64,000 nucleotides of DNA, taken from Vibrio sp. RE88 (lineage in GTDB: Bacteria; Pseudomonadota; Gammaproteobacteria; Enterobacterales; Vibrionaceae). Shown here piece after piece: positions 34,041-43,328 of the stretch. The translations under genes and the position numbers were made by a program. Numbering within the stretch: the stretch's first letter is position 1; every line of letters starts with the position of its first letter. The notes under the pieces were generated by a model. It saw only the letters and a program-made list of their open reading frames with translations, searched no databases and was not told the DNA's origin. The DNA is taken from positions 1 to 64,000 of the forward strand of contig NZ_VTYQ01000013.1 of NCBI RefSeq assembly GCF_013113835.1, written 5' to 3'.

Positions 34041-34958
34041 ATGAAACAGTCCTTACGTATCTGGCTCGGCGCTGCTCGACCCAAAACACTGCCATTGGCA
34101 CTGGTATCGATCTTAACCGGTAGTGTGCTGGCATATTCTACTCATCAATTTTCTTGGATGATCGCTATCTTAGCGTTTCTCACAGCGACGTTATTGCAGA
34201 TCCTGTCCAACTTGGCCAACGATTATGGTGATGCGGTAAAAGGCACAGACAACGACAAACGTCTCGGACCAATGCGCGCGATCCAGTCGGGCGCTGTGAC
34301 TCAGGCTGACATGAAGCAGGCGATCGTGATTAATATCATGTTGACCATGCTTGCTGGCTTAGCCCTCGTGTTTTATGCACTCGACAGTCTACAAAGTATT
34401 TTGGCTTTCATTGGTTTAGGTGTGCTGGCTATTGCTGCTGCCATCGCCTACACCGTAGGTAACAAGCCTTATGGTTATGTCGGGCTGGGTGATGTGTCCG
34501 TCTTTATCTTTTTTGGTTTGCTTGGCGTCGCCGGCACTTTCTTCCTCCATACTGGTATTGTCGCACCTTTGTTGGTTTTACCCGCTATAGGTTGTGGTTT
34601 ACTCGCCGTCGCTGTATTGAACATTAACAATATGCGAGATATTGAAAACGACGAAGAATGCGGAAAGCGCACAGTTGCGGTGCGCCTTGGGCAGAAGAAT
34701 GCGAAGCACTACCACACGTTGCTGTTGGCCGGGGCTGTCGTTGCGTTTATTGTCTACCTGCTGCTTCAGCCGGTACCCGTATGGCTGAGCTTGCCGTTTT
34801 TATTGAGCGTGCTGGTGATTTACAAACATGGTAAAGCCGTGTGGCAGGCAGAGCAGCCTGCGCAAATCGCCCCTATGATGCCAGTCATTGTGAAGTGCTC
34901 GCTGGTGACTAACTTATTGTTTGCTGGTGTGGTTATAGCTCAAACTCTGGCCAGTTAA
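34041..34958 (+). CDS. menA: 1,4-dihydroxy-2-naphthoate octaprenyltransferase MenA
   Basis: Polytopic UbiA-family prenyltransferase in menaquinone synthesis. 305 residues with about eight to nine TM helices. The first Asp-rich motif is LSNLANDYGDAVKGTDND, and the second is NINNMRDIENDEECGKRT, both of MenA type. It is followed by rraA, as in E. coli, on the same strand. Confidence 0.95.
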   Translation: MKQSLRIWLGAARPKTLPLALVSILTGSVLAYSTHQFSWMIAILAFLTATLLQILSNLANDYGDAVKGTDNDKRLGPMRAIQSGAVTQADMKQAIVINIMLTMLAGLALVFYALDSLQSILAFIGLGVLAIAAAIAYTVGNKPYGYVGLGDVSVFIFFGLLGVAGTFFLHTGIVAPLLVLPAIGCGLLAVAVLNINNMRDIENDEECGKRTVAVRLGQKNAKHYHTLLLAGAVVAFIVYLLLQPVPVWLSLPFLLSVLVIYKHGKAVWQAEQPAQIAPMMPVIVKCSLVTNLLFAGVVIAQTLAS

Positions 34959-35034
34959 TTGAGTCTTGTCATTGCAATGACTTAATGTCCCTATATACTC
35001 GATGGAGATGACGAACCGTATGGGAAGGAACACT

Positions 35035-35553
35035 ATGGAATACAATACGTCGGCTTTATGTGACATTTACTCAGAACAAGTGGATGTAGTAGAACCTATG
35101 TTTAGCAATTTCGGTGGCAGCGCCTCATTTGCTGGACAGATCACGACGGTGAAGTGTTTTGAAGACAACGGTCTGATTCGAGAAGTGCTCGAACAGGATG
35201 GTTTAGGTCGGGTGCTGCTGATTGATGGTGGCGGCTCATTACGCCGTGCTTTGATTGATGCAGAACTGGCGTCACTGGCCGAAGAAAACGAATGGGAAGG
35301 CCTGGTCGTTTATGGCTGTGTTCGTGAGGTCGATGAACTGGAAGACATGAGTGTTGGCATTCAGGCTCTGGCTTCAATCCCGGTTGGAGCTGTATCGCAG
35401 AATGTGGGTGAGGTGGATGTAGCAGTGAATTTTGGGGGGGTGACCTTCATTCCTGAAGATTACCTCTACGCCGATAATACTGGTGTCATTTTATCCCAAG
35501 AGCCATTGAATGTTGAGCTCGACACCGAAGAAGATGAGCTGATCGCTGACTAA
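35035..35553 (+). CDS. rraA: Regulator of ribonuclease activity A
   Basis: 172 residues. Trimeric protein related to the aldolase/methyltransferase-like MenG fold that binds the C-terminal region of RNase E and inhibits it. Motifs: STALCDIY-like NTSALCDIYSEQVD at the start, FGGSASFAGQITTVKCFEDNG, and LIDGGGSLRRALIDAELA. The ATG at 35035 is preceded by GAAGGA; an ATG at 35002 would add 11 residues not seen in the family. The acidic C-terminus (LDTEEDELIAD) is typical of vibrios. 76 nt after menA. Confidence 0.95.
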   Translation: MEYNTSALCDIYSEQVDVVEPMFSNFGGSASFAGQITTVKCFEDNGLIREVLEQDGLGRVLLIDGGGSLRRALIDAELASLAEENEWEGLVVYGCVREVDELEDMSVGIQALASIPVGAVSQNVGEVDVAVNFGGVTFIPEDYLYADNTGVILSQEPLNVELDTEEDELIAD

Positions 35554-35566
35554 ATGGTAAAGAAAT

Positions 35567-35598
35567 AAAAAAACACCGACCTTGAAGGTCGGTGTTTT
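35567..35598. terminator. Terminator between rraA and the MATE gene
   Basis: AACACCGACCTT / AAGGTCGGTGTT stem, with A-run left and TTTT at right. The genes converge here. Confidence 0.9.
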
Positions 35599-35599
35599 G

Positions 35600-36943
35600 C
35601 TATGTGGCTTCTGCTAAGAATTGGCGTCGGACTCTCAACGCGCAAAGGTAGCCCAGAACGCCGCCCAGTATATTGCCAAGCGCAATACCTACAAATAACC
35701 CTTCAATATCGTACAGGTAGCTGCCAATCCATGCACAAGGCAAGGTAAAGACGAACAAACGCATAAAGCTCCATTGGAATGCTTTGAGTGGCTCATGCAG
35801 GGCGTTTAGGCTAGATACCAGCATCATCATGATCCCCTGAAACCCGTAACTGAATGGTACTACCAGCAAATAGTGCCACAGCAGGTCTTTCACTGCTTGT
35901 TCTTGAGAGAAGAGCGCCGCGAGTGGAATGCTCAGCGGAACCATCATGACAAAAATCCCAAACTGGAACAGCAGCGAAAAGCGCATGCTGAGAAATAGCC
36001 CGGCGAAGCTACGTTGAGGGTTATTCGCCCCCACATTCTGAGCAATAAATGGTGTCAAAGTTGAGGTTAGTGACATCAAAACAATGATAAGGATGGATTC
36101 CACCCGCTGGGCTGCACCATACGCTGCCACTGCGGCGGTGCCGTGACTAGAGAGTAGCATCATCAGAATGGCACCGGATAATGGATTCATTGCGTTGGAG
36201 AGTGCCGCTGGAGTGCCGATTTTTAGGATTTGGCGCCAGTCTGCCCACAGCGTTTTGAAGTATGGCAAAGCTAGGAGTTTCTCTCTTTTCACCAACACAT
36301 ACAGTGAACCGATTAAGGCTCCCAACCAGCTCAGAGCGCTGGCGATGGCAGCGCCCTGGATGCCAAGTTCAGGAAATGGCCCATAACCAAAAATCAGTAA
36401 CGGGTCGAGCACGCCATTGATCAAGCCTGCCAGCATCATGATTTTGGCGGGTGTTTTGGTATCCCCGGTCGCACGAATTGCGCTATTGCCTGCCATAGGG
36501 ACAACAAGCAATGGAATCGTCAGGTACCAGATGTGCATGTACTGATTTATCAGGGGCAGCAGTTCTTGCTTTGCTCCAAGAGCAAGAAACAATGGGTCAA
36601 TGGTGAAATAACCTAAACCAGATGCTAGCGCGACTAACGTCACCGCCAGAACCAATCCATGACTTGAGAAGCGTGCTGCATCTTCGGATTGTCCTTGCCC
36701 GAGCAGGCGGCCGATATTGGCTGACAGCCCAACGCCAATTCCCATCGTGATGCAGTTGACTGCGAAGGTCACCGGGAAAGTGTAGCTGATGGCAGCAAGG
36801 GCTTCAGTCCCGAGCAGAGAGATAAAAAAGGTATCCACCAAGTTGAACATCAGAATAGCCACCATGCCGAAAGTCATCGGAATGGTCATCTGACGGAGCA
36901 CGAGAGGGATGGGGCCAGTCAAAAGGCCGTGCTTATCCTGCAT
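35600..36943 (-). CDS. MATE-family multidrug/cation exporter
   Basis: 447 residues from the ATG at 36943 (a TTG three codons upstream is possible), with 12 predicted TM helices in two halves. The N-terminal segment PMTFGMVAILMFNLVDTFFISLLGTEALAAISYTFP and the repeat half beginning IGTPAALSNAMNPLSGAIL are MATE features. Na+- or H+-driven drug export is the family function; the substrate cannot be read. It is not adjacent to a regulator. Confidence 0.88.
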   Translation of the reverse strand: MQDKHGLLTGPIPLVLRQMTIPMTFGMVAILMFNLVDTFFISLLGTEALAAISYTFPVTFAVNCITMGIGVGLSANIGRLLGQGQSEDAARFSSHGLVLAVTLVALASGLGYFTIDPLFLALGAKQELLPLINQYMHIWYLTIPLLVVPMAGNSAIRATGDTKTPAKIMMLAGLINGVLDPLLIFGYGPFPELGIQGAAIASALSWLGALIGSLYVLVKREKLLALPYFKTLWADWRQILKIGTPAALSNAMNPLSGAILMMLLSSHGTAAVAAYGAAQRVESILIIVLMSLTSTLTPFIAQNVGANNPQRSFAGLFLSMRFSLLFQFGIFVMMVPLSIPLAALFSQEQAVKDLLWHYLLVVPFSYGFQGIMMMLVSSLNALHEPLKAFQWSFMRLFVFTLPCAWIGSYLYDIEGLFVGIALGNILGGVLGYLCALRVRRQFLAEAT

Positions 36944-37053
36944 TCGGTACAACTACTCTTGGGGCGGAAAAGCGTAGGATACTTGATTGATGTGTGAGAC
37001 ACAAAAAAGGCCAGCTTGCGCTGACCTCAATAAGAGTTTTCCTAAAGGAAAAA

Positions 37054-37824
37054 TTACGCTTTAGCTGCTGCCGCTGCTTTAGCGATTGCTGCAAAGCTCT
37101 TAGCGTCTAGAGAAGCACCGCCCACTAGAGCACCGTCGATGTCTGGTTGTGAGAAGTAAGCTTCAGCGTTTTCAGGCTTAACAGAACCACCGTATTGGAT
37201 GATAACTTGCGCTGCTACTGCTTCGTCTTTCGCTGCGATTAGTGCGCGGATAGAAGCGTGGATGCGCTGTGCATCTTCAGCAGTTGCTGCTTTACCAGTA
37301 CCGATAGCCCAGATTGGTTCGTAAGCGATGATAGCATCGTTTAGTGCTTCAACACCGTACGCGTCGATCACTGCGTTGATTTGACGAGCACATACTGCTT
37401 CAGTTTGACCAGCTTCGTTTTGAGCTTCTGATTCACCGATACAGAAAACAGGCTTCAGGCCGTTCTCTTTTAGGAAAGCAAATTTCTTCGCGATGAACTC
37501 GTCAGATTCGTTGTGGTATTCACGACGCTCAGAGTGGCCGATGATGATGTGAGAAGCACCGAAGTCTTTCAGCATTTCTGGAGACATGTCGCCAGTGAAT
37601 GCACCGCTGTTGTTCAGGTCAGTGTTCTGAGCACCTAGGATGATCTTGTTACCGCCTTCTGCGATAACGCGCTCCGCAAGATCAATGTAAAGCGCTGGTG
37701 GAGCTACTGCTACGTCAACACCTTCAACACCTTCAAGTTCCGCGTTAAGGCCAGTTAGCAACTCTTTTACCATTGCTTTGCTGCCGTTAAGTTTCCAGTT
37801 ACCCATCACTACAGGACGACGCAT
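37054..37824 (-). CDS. tpiA: Triosephosphate isomerase
   Basis: Interconverts DHAP and GAP in glycolysis. 256 residues from ATG 37824 (preceded on its strand by AAAGGGAGATATTCCT). Catalytic His97 in IIIGHSERREY, catalytic Glu169 in AYEPIWAIGTG (loop 6), phosphate loop YGGSVKPENA. The Ala/Lys-rich end AIAKAAAAAKA is normal for vibrios. The longer frame to 37908 is an AT-rich leader. Confidence 0.97.
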   Translation of the reverse strand: MRRPVVMGNWKLNGSKAMVKELLTGLNAELEGVEGVDVAVAPPALYIDLAERVIAEGGNKIILGAQNTDLNNSGAFTGDMSPEMLKDFGASHIIIGHSERREYHNESDEFIAKKFAFLKENGLKPVFCIGESEAQNEAGQTEAVCARQINAVIDAYGVEALNDAIIAYEPIWAIGTGKAATAEDAQRIHASIRALIAAKDEAVAAQVIIQYGGSVKPENAEAYFSQPDIDGALVGGASLDAKSFAAIAKAAAAAKA

Positions 37825-38110
37825 AGGAATATCTCCCTTTGTATTTAATGTAGAAAGTTCATTAATGTAAAAAATCTTCGTAGGAATATAACAGATTAAA
37901 GCGACCAAATCATGACTAGTATCATGTCTTGTTCGGTTCTGACTTAATGGTTACCGCTATAGCCGCGCATAAATGGTATAAGCTTTGTTCTCTGTAGTGA
38001 TCCATAATGCATTATGCTGGTTTTACGCTCGGAAATAGCAGCTGAAATTGGTAATAGTGATGGGGTCTTTTTAGTGATTTTTTGAAACTCTCTTACATTT
38101 GAGGACTACA
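37825..38110. promoter_or_regulatory. Divergent promoter region tpiA / CHMI-family gene
   Basis: 286 nt without a gene. The tpiA side has a long AT-rich leader. Rightward, TTTTTAGTGATTTTTTGAAA is promoter-like. I see no recognisable operator. Confidence 0.35.
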
Positions 38111-38458
38111 ATGCCAAATTTAGTAATGGAATACTCTAACTCCGTCGATGAACGCGTGAATGTGCAAGGTCTATTGGAGGACCTGCATCAAGTGGCGCTT
38201 CAATGCGGGCTTTTTGACGCGCCTTCCGTGAAATCCCGAGCGCTACGCTGCCATAATTGGCTGATTGGAGAAGATGGCGATAACGTTGACTTTATCCATA
38301 TTAGTTTTGAACTGCTTGACGGGAGAACCGCGGAGCAAAAGCGTGACCTCTCACGCCAGTTGATGGATGTGTTGCAGGAGCAAGCCAGTCACGTTCATAG
38401 CTTGACGGTGAATATTCGAGATATGGATAAAGAGTGTTTTCAAAAAGTGCTAAATTAA
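38111..38458 (+). CDS. 5-carboxymethyl-2-hydroxymuconate isomerase-family tautomerase
   Basis: 115 residues beginning MPNLVMEYS, with the N-terminal proline exposed after Met removal, the catalytic base of the tautomerase superfamily. The start was set at 38111 (GAGGA 5-9 nt upstream) rather than 38099 because of that proline. The FIHISFELLDGRTAEQKRDLSRQLMDVL region is the HpaF/CHMI pattern. No homoprotocatechuate genes are near, so the physiological substrate is unknown. It is 26 nt upstream of the DUF805 gene, likely cotranscribed. Confidence 0.85.
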   Translation: MPNLVMEYSNSVDERVNVQGLLEDLHQVALQCGLFDAPSVKSRALRCHNWLIGEDGDNVDFIHISFELLDGRTAEQKRDLSRQLMDVLQEQASHVHSLTVNIRDMDKECFQKVLN

Positions 38459-38484
38459 CATTTTTGATTTTTAGGTAAGTAATC

Positions 38485-38910
38485 ATGTCGATGAAAGAGC
38501 TGTTGTTTTCATTTCAGGGGCGAGTAGGGCGAAAGATCTACTGGATATGGAATGTGGTCTATTACACATTAATTGTGGGTTTTGCCGCTGGCATGAATGT
38601 GTTGTTTCCCAGTCAGGCGCATTTGCTTTTGCCCGTGTTTTTGATTGTTGTTCTGATCCCAGATTTAGCAATAACGGCCAAGCGATGGCATGACAGAGGT
38701 AAATCGAGCTGGTGGCTACTATTGAATGTTCCCTTGGTGATAGGGCGCATGACAGTACCAGCTGGTGATCCCACGCAGATGGCACAATCAACCACGTTGC
38801 AAGCCGTCAGTTCATTGGCTGCATTGATATGTGGTGTTTGGATTCTTGTTGAGTGCGGTTTCCTCAAAGGAACACAAGGTGAAAACCAGTACGGCGCTGA
38901 GTTGAAATAG
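38485..38910 (+). CDS. DUF805 membrane protein
   Basis: 141 residues with about four hydrophobic segments. The family hallmarks are FQGRVGRKIYWI near the N-terminus and IPDLAITAKRWHDRGKSSWWLL in the middle (R-x-H-D-x-x-K/R). Function unknown; similar to E. coli YhaH/YhaI. A GTAAG-containing weak ribosome site precedes ATG 38485; a second ATG two codons later is possible. Confidence 0.88.
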   Translation: MSMKELLFSFQGRVGRKIYWIWNVVYYTLIVGFAAGMNVLFPSQAHLLLPVFLIVVLIPDLAITAKRWHDRGKSSWWLLLNVPLVIGRMTVPAGDPTQMAQSTTLQAVSSLAALICGVWILVECGFLKGTQGENQYGAELK

Positions 38911-38919
38911 AACGTCGAG

Positions 38920-38947
38920 AAGGGTTGAGGCTATGTCATCAACCCTT
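38920..38947. terminator. Weak stem-loop between DUF805 gene and coaA
   Basis: AAGGGTTGA / TCAACCCTT arms with a 10-nt loop and no clear T-run. The genes converge. Confidence 0.45.
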
Positions 38948-38959
38948 GATAGATTCTCG

Positions 38960-39883
38960 CTATTTTCGCAACAGCACTTCTTCGACTCTGTGGTCGCGAG
39001 CTTTCTTCAAGATAAGGTGAGCACGACCCTTGGTCGGCAAAATATTAGCCGTGAGGTTGATGCCGTTGATTGATTGCCAGATTGAGTGCGCTTTCTCTAT
39101 CGCCGCTTTCTCAGTCAGTTCGGTATAGTGACTAAAGTAAGAGCCGGGTTTGGTGAAGGCACCTAAGCGGAATTTCAGGAAGCGTTCCACGTACCATTGT
39201 TCAATAACATCACATTCTGCATCGACATATAAAGAGAAGTCGAGGAAATCAGAGACAAACACACGATGGGGATCGTGTGGATAGTCCATACCACTTTGCA
39301 GAACATTGAGTCCTTCAATGATCAACACATCTGGGCGGTCTACCACTTTGACATTGTCGGTAATGTCATAAGTGATATGTGAGTAGACAGGAACTTCAAG
39401 ATTGGGCTTGCCAGCTTTCACATCCGAAACAAATTCGACCAAACGCTTGATATCATAAGATTCAGGAAAGCCTTTACGATGCATGATCCCTCGATCGTTC
39501 AATACCTTTTTAGGGTAAAGAAAACCGTCTGTCGTCACCAGTTCAACTTTGGGGTGATTCTCCCAGCGCGAAAGTAGTGCTTTAAGTAGACGAGCCGTTG
39601 TGCTTTTCCCCACCGCGACACTACCTGCAATGCCAATAATAAAAGGTGGCGCACTTTCCTGATTGTCCAGAAAGTTGTTGAGAACAGAGTTACGGCTTTG
39701 TCTGGCGGCAACATACAAATTGAGTAGGCGTGCAAGTGGCAGGTAGATCTCAACCGCTTCTTCCATGGTTAGGCTTTCATTGACGCCCTGTAGCTCAATG
39801 AGATCCTCTTCGGATAGCGTCATCGGGACTGAATTACGCAATTCGGCCCATTGCTGACGATTAAAAGAGAGATATGGCGTCAT
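38960..39883 (-). CDS. coaA: Pantothenate kinase CoaA (type I)
   Basis: First step of coenzyme A synthesis. 307 residues from ATG 39883. P-loop GSVAVGKST at 87-95; TTDGFLYP, and the KGFPESYD and PGSYF segments are type I features. Located upstream of (and divergent from) the tRNA-Thr-Tyr-Gly-Thr-tuf cluster, the neighbourhood of tufB in E. coli. Confidence 0.96.
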   Translation of the reverse strand: MTPYLSFNRQQWAELRNSVPMTLSEEDLIELQGVNESLTMEEAVEIYLPLARLLNLYVAARQSRNSVLNNFLDNQESAPPFIIGIAGSVAVGKSTTARLLKALLSRWENHPKVELVTTDGFLYPKKVLNDRGIMHRKGFPESYDIKRLVEFVSDVKAGKPNLEVPVYSHITYDITDNVKVVDRPDVLIIEGLNVLQSGMDYPHDPHRVFVSDFLDFSLYVDAECDVIEQWYVERFLKFRLGAFTKPGSYFSHYTELTEKAAIEKAHSIWQSINGINLTANILPTKGRAHLILKKARDHRVEEVLLRK

Positions 39884-40091
39884 AGTCTTCCTAACTGAGA
39901 TTCGCGATAGAGAGCTGCGAAAATACAACAACCCGCGCAAATTGCCAAATAACTCGGCGGAGATAAAACGCTTTTATCGAGTAAATTGTGCGATTTTTCA
40001 GCAAATAAGCAGAAACTGGTTAAAATCGCATTTTTTTTTAATTTAGCTATTGCAAGGTAGAGATTCCTTCAATAGAATGCGCACCACTTAT

Positions 40092-40167
<76 letters not shown>

Positions 40168-40201
40168 TTTCTCCTTTATGAGTGAAATGGATTAAAAATT
40201 T

Positions 40202-40286
40202 GGAGGGGTTCCCGAGTGGCCAAAGGGATCAGACTGTAAATCTGCTGGCACTGCCTTCGATGGTTCGAATCCGTCCCCCTCCACCA
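40202..40286 (+). tRNA. tRNA-Tyr (GTA)
   Basis: 85 nt with a long variable arm (class II), acceptor GGAGGGG/CCCCTCC, anticodon GTA in CTGTAAA and encoded CCA. E. coli tyrU position. Confidence 0.95.
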
Positions 40287-40321
40287 TATTCTTAAGGAAA
40301 TAGCTCACAGAGTTACGTGTT

Positions 40322-40396
<75 letters not shown>

Positions 40397-40409
40397 CTCT
40401 AATTTGAGT

Positions 40410-40485
<76 letters not shown>

Positions 40486-40621
40486 GCTCTTAAGCAACGT
40501 TTTCCTTTTGATACTTTCTTTTAACTAAACTACGTTTAGTGATTAAGAGAAGTTTATCACCAATACTTTTTGGTTGCGTGGTCATCAAAGCCACCTAAAT
40601 CCGTACCTAGAGGGACAACTC

Positions 40622-41771
40622 ATGTCTAAAGAAAAATTTGAACGTACGAAACCGCACGTAAACGTTGGTACTATCGGCCACGTTGACCACGGTAAAACAA
40701 CTCTAACTGCTGCAATCTGTACAACTCTATCTAAAGTGTACGGCGGTGAAGCGAAAGACTTCGCGTATCACAATCGCAACATCTCACGTTGAGTACGACA
40801 CTCCAACTCGTCACTACGCACACGTAGACTGTCCAGGACACGCGGATTATGTTAAGAACATGATCACAGGTGCTGCACAGATGGACGGTGGTATCCTAGT
40901 TGTTGCTGCGACAGATGGCCCAATGCCACAAACTCGTGAGCACATCCTACTAGGCCGTCAGGTTGGTATCCCATACATCATCGTATTCATGAACAAATGT
41001 GACATGGTTGACGATGAAGAGCTACTTGAGCTAGTAGAAATGGAAGTTCGTGAACTTCTATCTGAGTACGATTTCCCAGGTGATGACCTACCAGTTATCC
41101 AAGGTTCTGCACTAGGCGCACTAAACGGCGAAGAGCAGTGGGAAGCGAAAATCGTTGAGCTAGCAGAAGCACTAGACAACTACATCCCAGAGCCAGAGCG
41201 TGCAATCGATCAGCCATTCCTAATGCCTATCGAAGACGTATTCTCAATCCAAGGTCGTGGTACAGTAGTAACTGGTCGTATCGAACGTGGTATCCTAACA
41301 GTAGGTGACGAAGTAGAAATCGTAGGTATTAAAGAGACTACAACAACTACTTGTACTGGTGTTGAGATGTTCCGTAAGCTTCTAGACGAAGGTCGTGCAG
41401 GTGAGAACGTTGGTGCACTTCTACGTGGTACTAAGCGTGACGAAGTAGAGCGTGGTCAAGTACTAGCGGCTCCTAAGTCAATCAACCCACACACTAAGTT
41501 CGAGTCAGAAGTATACGTACTTTCTAAAGACGAAGGCGGCCGTCATACTCCGTTCTTCAAAGGCTACCGTCCACAGTTCTACTTCCGTACAACTGACGTA
41601 ACTGGTAACATCGAGCTACCAGAAGGCGTAGAAATGGTAATGCCAGGCGATAACATCAAGATGACTGTAGAGCTAATCGCACCAATCGCAATGGACGAAG
41701 GTCTTCGTTTCGCGATCCGTGAAGGTGGCCGTACAGTAGGTGCTGGTGTTGTTGCTAAGATCTTCGACTAA
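40622..41771 (+). pseudogene. tuf: Elongation factor Tu gene with 35-nt deletion and frameshift (tufB head / tufA surroundings)
   Basis: EF-Tu delivers aminoacyl-tRNA to the ribosome. The reading frame is normal from ATG 40622 (MSKEKFERTKPHVNVG, P-loop GHVDHGKTT) to about codon 48 (GEAKDFA), then shifts and stops at 40790-40792. From about 40767 the rest reads in another frame and is intact to residue 394: TIATSHVEYDTP, DCPGHADYV, NKCDMVD and the C-terminal GAGVVAKIFD. The total is 1150 nt against 1185 expected, so 35 nt are missing, removing the switch I stretch normally reading SIDNAPEERERG. Neither piece can work as EF-Tu. Codon use elsewhere is normal for a highly expressed gene, so the lesion is recent or an assembly error. 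Confidence 0.88.
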
Positions 41772-41936
41772 TTCTTCCACCCACTAATTCCTCTTTTCTT
41801 TACTCATTAAAACAAACAGTTATCAAATTCAATATCACTATTAATATTGTGGTTAAGAGCATAAGTGTTTTGTGCAGCCTCTTTCCTATTTTTGATATAA
41901 CAAATCAGTCTTAATATCTCCAAAACCGTAACTGGT

Positions 41937-41955
41937 AATAAGAACAATTATTGTT
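41937..41955. promoter_or_regulatory. Possible Fur box upstream of bfd
   Basis: AATAAGAACAATTATTGTT matches the 19-nt Fur consensus at 12 positions and has a partial dyad. It lies 38 nt before the bfd start. Iron-dependent control of bfd is established in other bacteria; this site is only a candidate. Confidence 0.4.
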
Positions 41956-41992
41956 TATATTTTTCTCCTAGGTTGTATTACGGGTTTCATTT

Positions 41993-42181
41993 ATGTACGT
42001 TTGCTTGTGTCACGGAGTTTCTGATAAGAAAATCAAAAAGTTAGCTTTAGAAGAAGGCATAACTGATATCAGAGGCATAAAGAAATGTACCGCGCTTGGC
42101 AGCCAATGTGGCAAATGTGTCAAGATGGCGAAGGAAATCCTTAATGAAACAGGCGTAGTACAGTACCAAAAAGCGAGCTAA
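41993..42181 (+). CDS. bfd: Bacterioferritin-associated ferredoxin
   Basis: 62 residues. Fer2_BFD [2Fe-2S] domain with ligands Cys4, Cys6, Cys39 and Cys42 (CLC near the start and CGKC); an additional Cys32 is present. Bfd docks on bacterioferritin and donates electrons to release stored iron. 75 nt upstream of bfr on the same strand, as in many gamma-proteobacteria. Confidence 0.95.
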   Translation: MYVCLCHGVSDKKIKKLALEEGITDIRGIKKCTALGSQCGKCVKMAKEILNETGVVQYQKAS

Positions 42182-42256
42182 AACCGTCTCGTGGCTTTTT
42201 GACACCTTCTCAATTGGTTCTACAGTTTAATTGGAGCCAACGAGGAGGTTTTTGTC

Positions 42257-42739
42257 ATGAAAGGCGATCCAATCATTATCCAACATCTCAATAAAATCCT
42301 TGGCAACGAGCTGATTGCCATTAATCAATATTTCCTTCATGCGCGAATGTATAAAGACTGGGGCTTAAAGCATCTGGCTGATAAGGAATATCATGAATCC
42401 ATCGATGAAATGAATCATGCGGATCATTTGATTGAACGTATTCTGTTCCTCGAAGGTGTCCCTAACTTGCAAGATCTTGGCAAACTCATGATCGGTGAAG
42501 ACACCAAAGAAATGCTGGAATGTGACCTGAAGTTAGAAATGGCTGCGATACCTGATCTAAAAGCTGCCATCGCTTACGCAGAAGATACTCACGATTATGT
42601 ATCCAGAGATCTGTTTCAGGATATATTAGAAGATGAAGAAGAGCACGTAGACTGGCTTGAAACACAACTTGGCTTGATCGACATGACAGGTATCCAAAAT
42701 TACCTACAGGCTCAATATGTTGATGAAGATGATGACTAG
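42257..42739 (+). CDS. bfr: Bacterioferritin
   Basis: 160-residue heme-containing iron-storage subunit (24-mer). Ferroxidase ligands are at the standard positions: Glu18, Glu51, His54, Glu94, Glu127 and His130. Met52 is the heme ligand. The acidic tail YVDEDDD is slightly longer than E. coli Bfr. GAGGAGG upstream of the ATG is a strong ribosome site. Confidence 0.96.
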   Translation: MKGDPIIIQHLNKILGNELIAINQYFLHARMYKDWGLKHLADKEYHESIDEMNHADHLIERILFLEGVPNLQDLGKLMIGEDTKEMLECDLKLEMAAIPDLKAAIAYAEDTHDYVSRDLFQDILEDEEEHVDWLETQLGLIDMTGIQNYLQAQYVDEDDD

Positions 42740-42889
42740 TCAGAATTAGAATAACTCGGGGCAGCGTGCGATACGCTGTTCTATTCCTACCAGCTTACCA
42801 CCACTCGTATCACATTTTTCTTGCTTAAATTGCATTCATTCTGTACTATTCGTGCTCCTTAAAACTCGGTCAATTATCTTTAGTTCCTT

Positions 42890-42923
42890 GCTTCCTCTGG
42901 ACGACCGGGCCAATTGTGGAAGC
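42890..42923 (+). promoter_or_regulatory. Candidate S6:S18 ribosomal-protein leader hairpin
   Basis: GCTTCC / GGAAGC outer stem with an inner TGG/CCA stem and a loop holding GACCGGG, 24 nt before the rpsF start. Leaders of rpsF operons carry an S6:S18-binding element with a conserved CCG; placement and CCG fit, but I could not test it against the model. Confidence 0.4.
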
Positions 42924-42947
42924 TGAATAATCCGTAAGGAGCAACCA

Positions 42948-43328
42948 ATGCGTCATTACGAAATCGTATTCATGGTGCACCCTGATCAAAGCGAGCAAGT
43001 TGCTGGCATGATCGAGCGTTACACTGGTTCTATCACTGAAGCTGGCGGTACTATCCACCGTCTAGAAGACTGGGGTCGTCGTCAACTGGCTTACCCAATC
43101 AACAAGCTTCACAAAGCTCACTACGTTCTAATGAACGTTGAAGCTGACCAAGCTGTAATCGATGAGCTAGAAACTGCTTTCCGTTTCAACGATGCAGTTC
43201 TACGTAACATGATCATGCGTACTAAAGCGGCTATCACTGAGCAATCTATCATGCTTAAGCAGAAAGAAGAGCGTGCTCCTCGTCGCGAAGAGCGTGCTGA
43301 AGCTAAGCCAGAAGCAGCTGCTGAGTAA
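42948..43328 (+). CDS. rpsF: 30S ribosomal protein S6
   Basis: 126 residues beginning MRHYEIVFMVHPDQSEQV, the S6 fold with LEDWGRRQLAYPINKLHKAHYVLMNVE. Charged C-terminal tail with EERAPRREERAEAKPEAAAE. AAGGAG precedes the ATG. Followed by rpsR after 104 nt; the expected priB gene between them is absent. Confidence 0.97.
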   Translation: MRHYEIVFMVHPDQSEQVAGMIERYTGSITEAGGTIHRLEDWGRRQLAYPINKLHKAHYVLMNVEADQAVIDELETAFRFNDAVLRNMIMRTKAAITEQSIMLKQKEERAPRREERAEAKPEAAAE

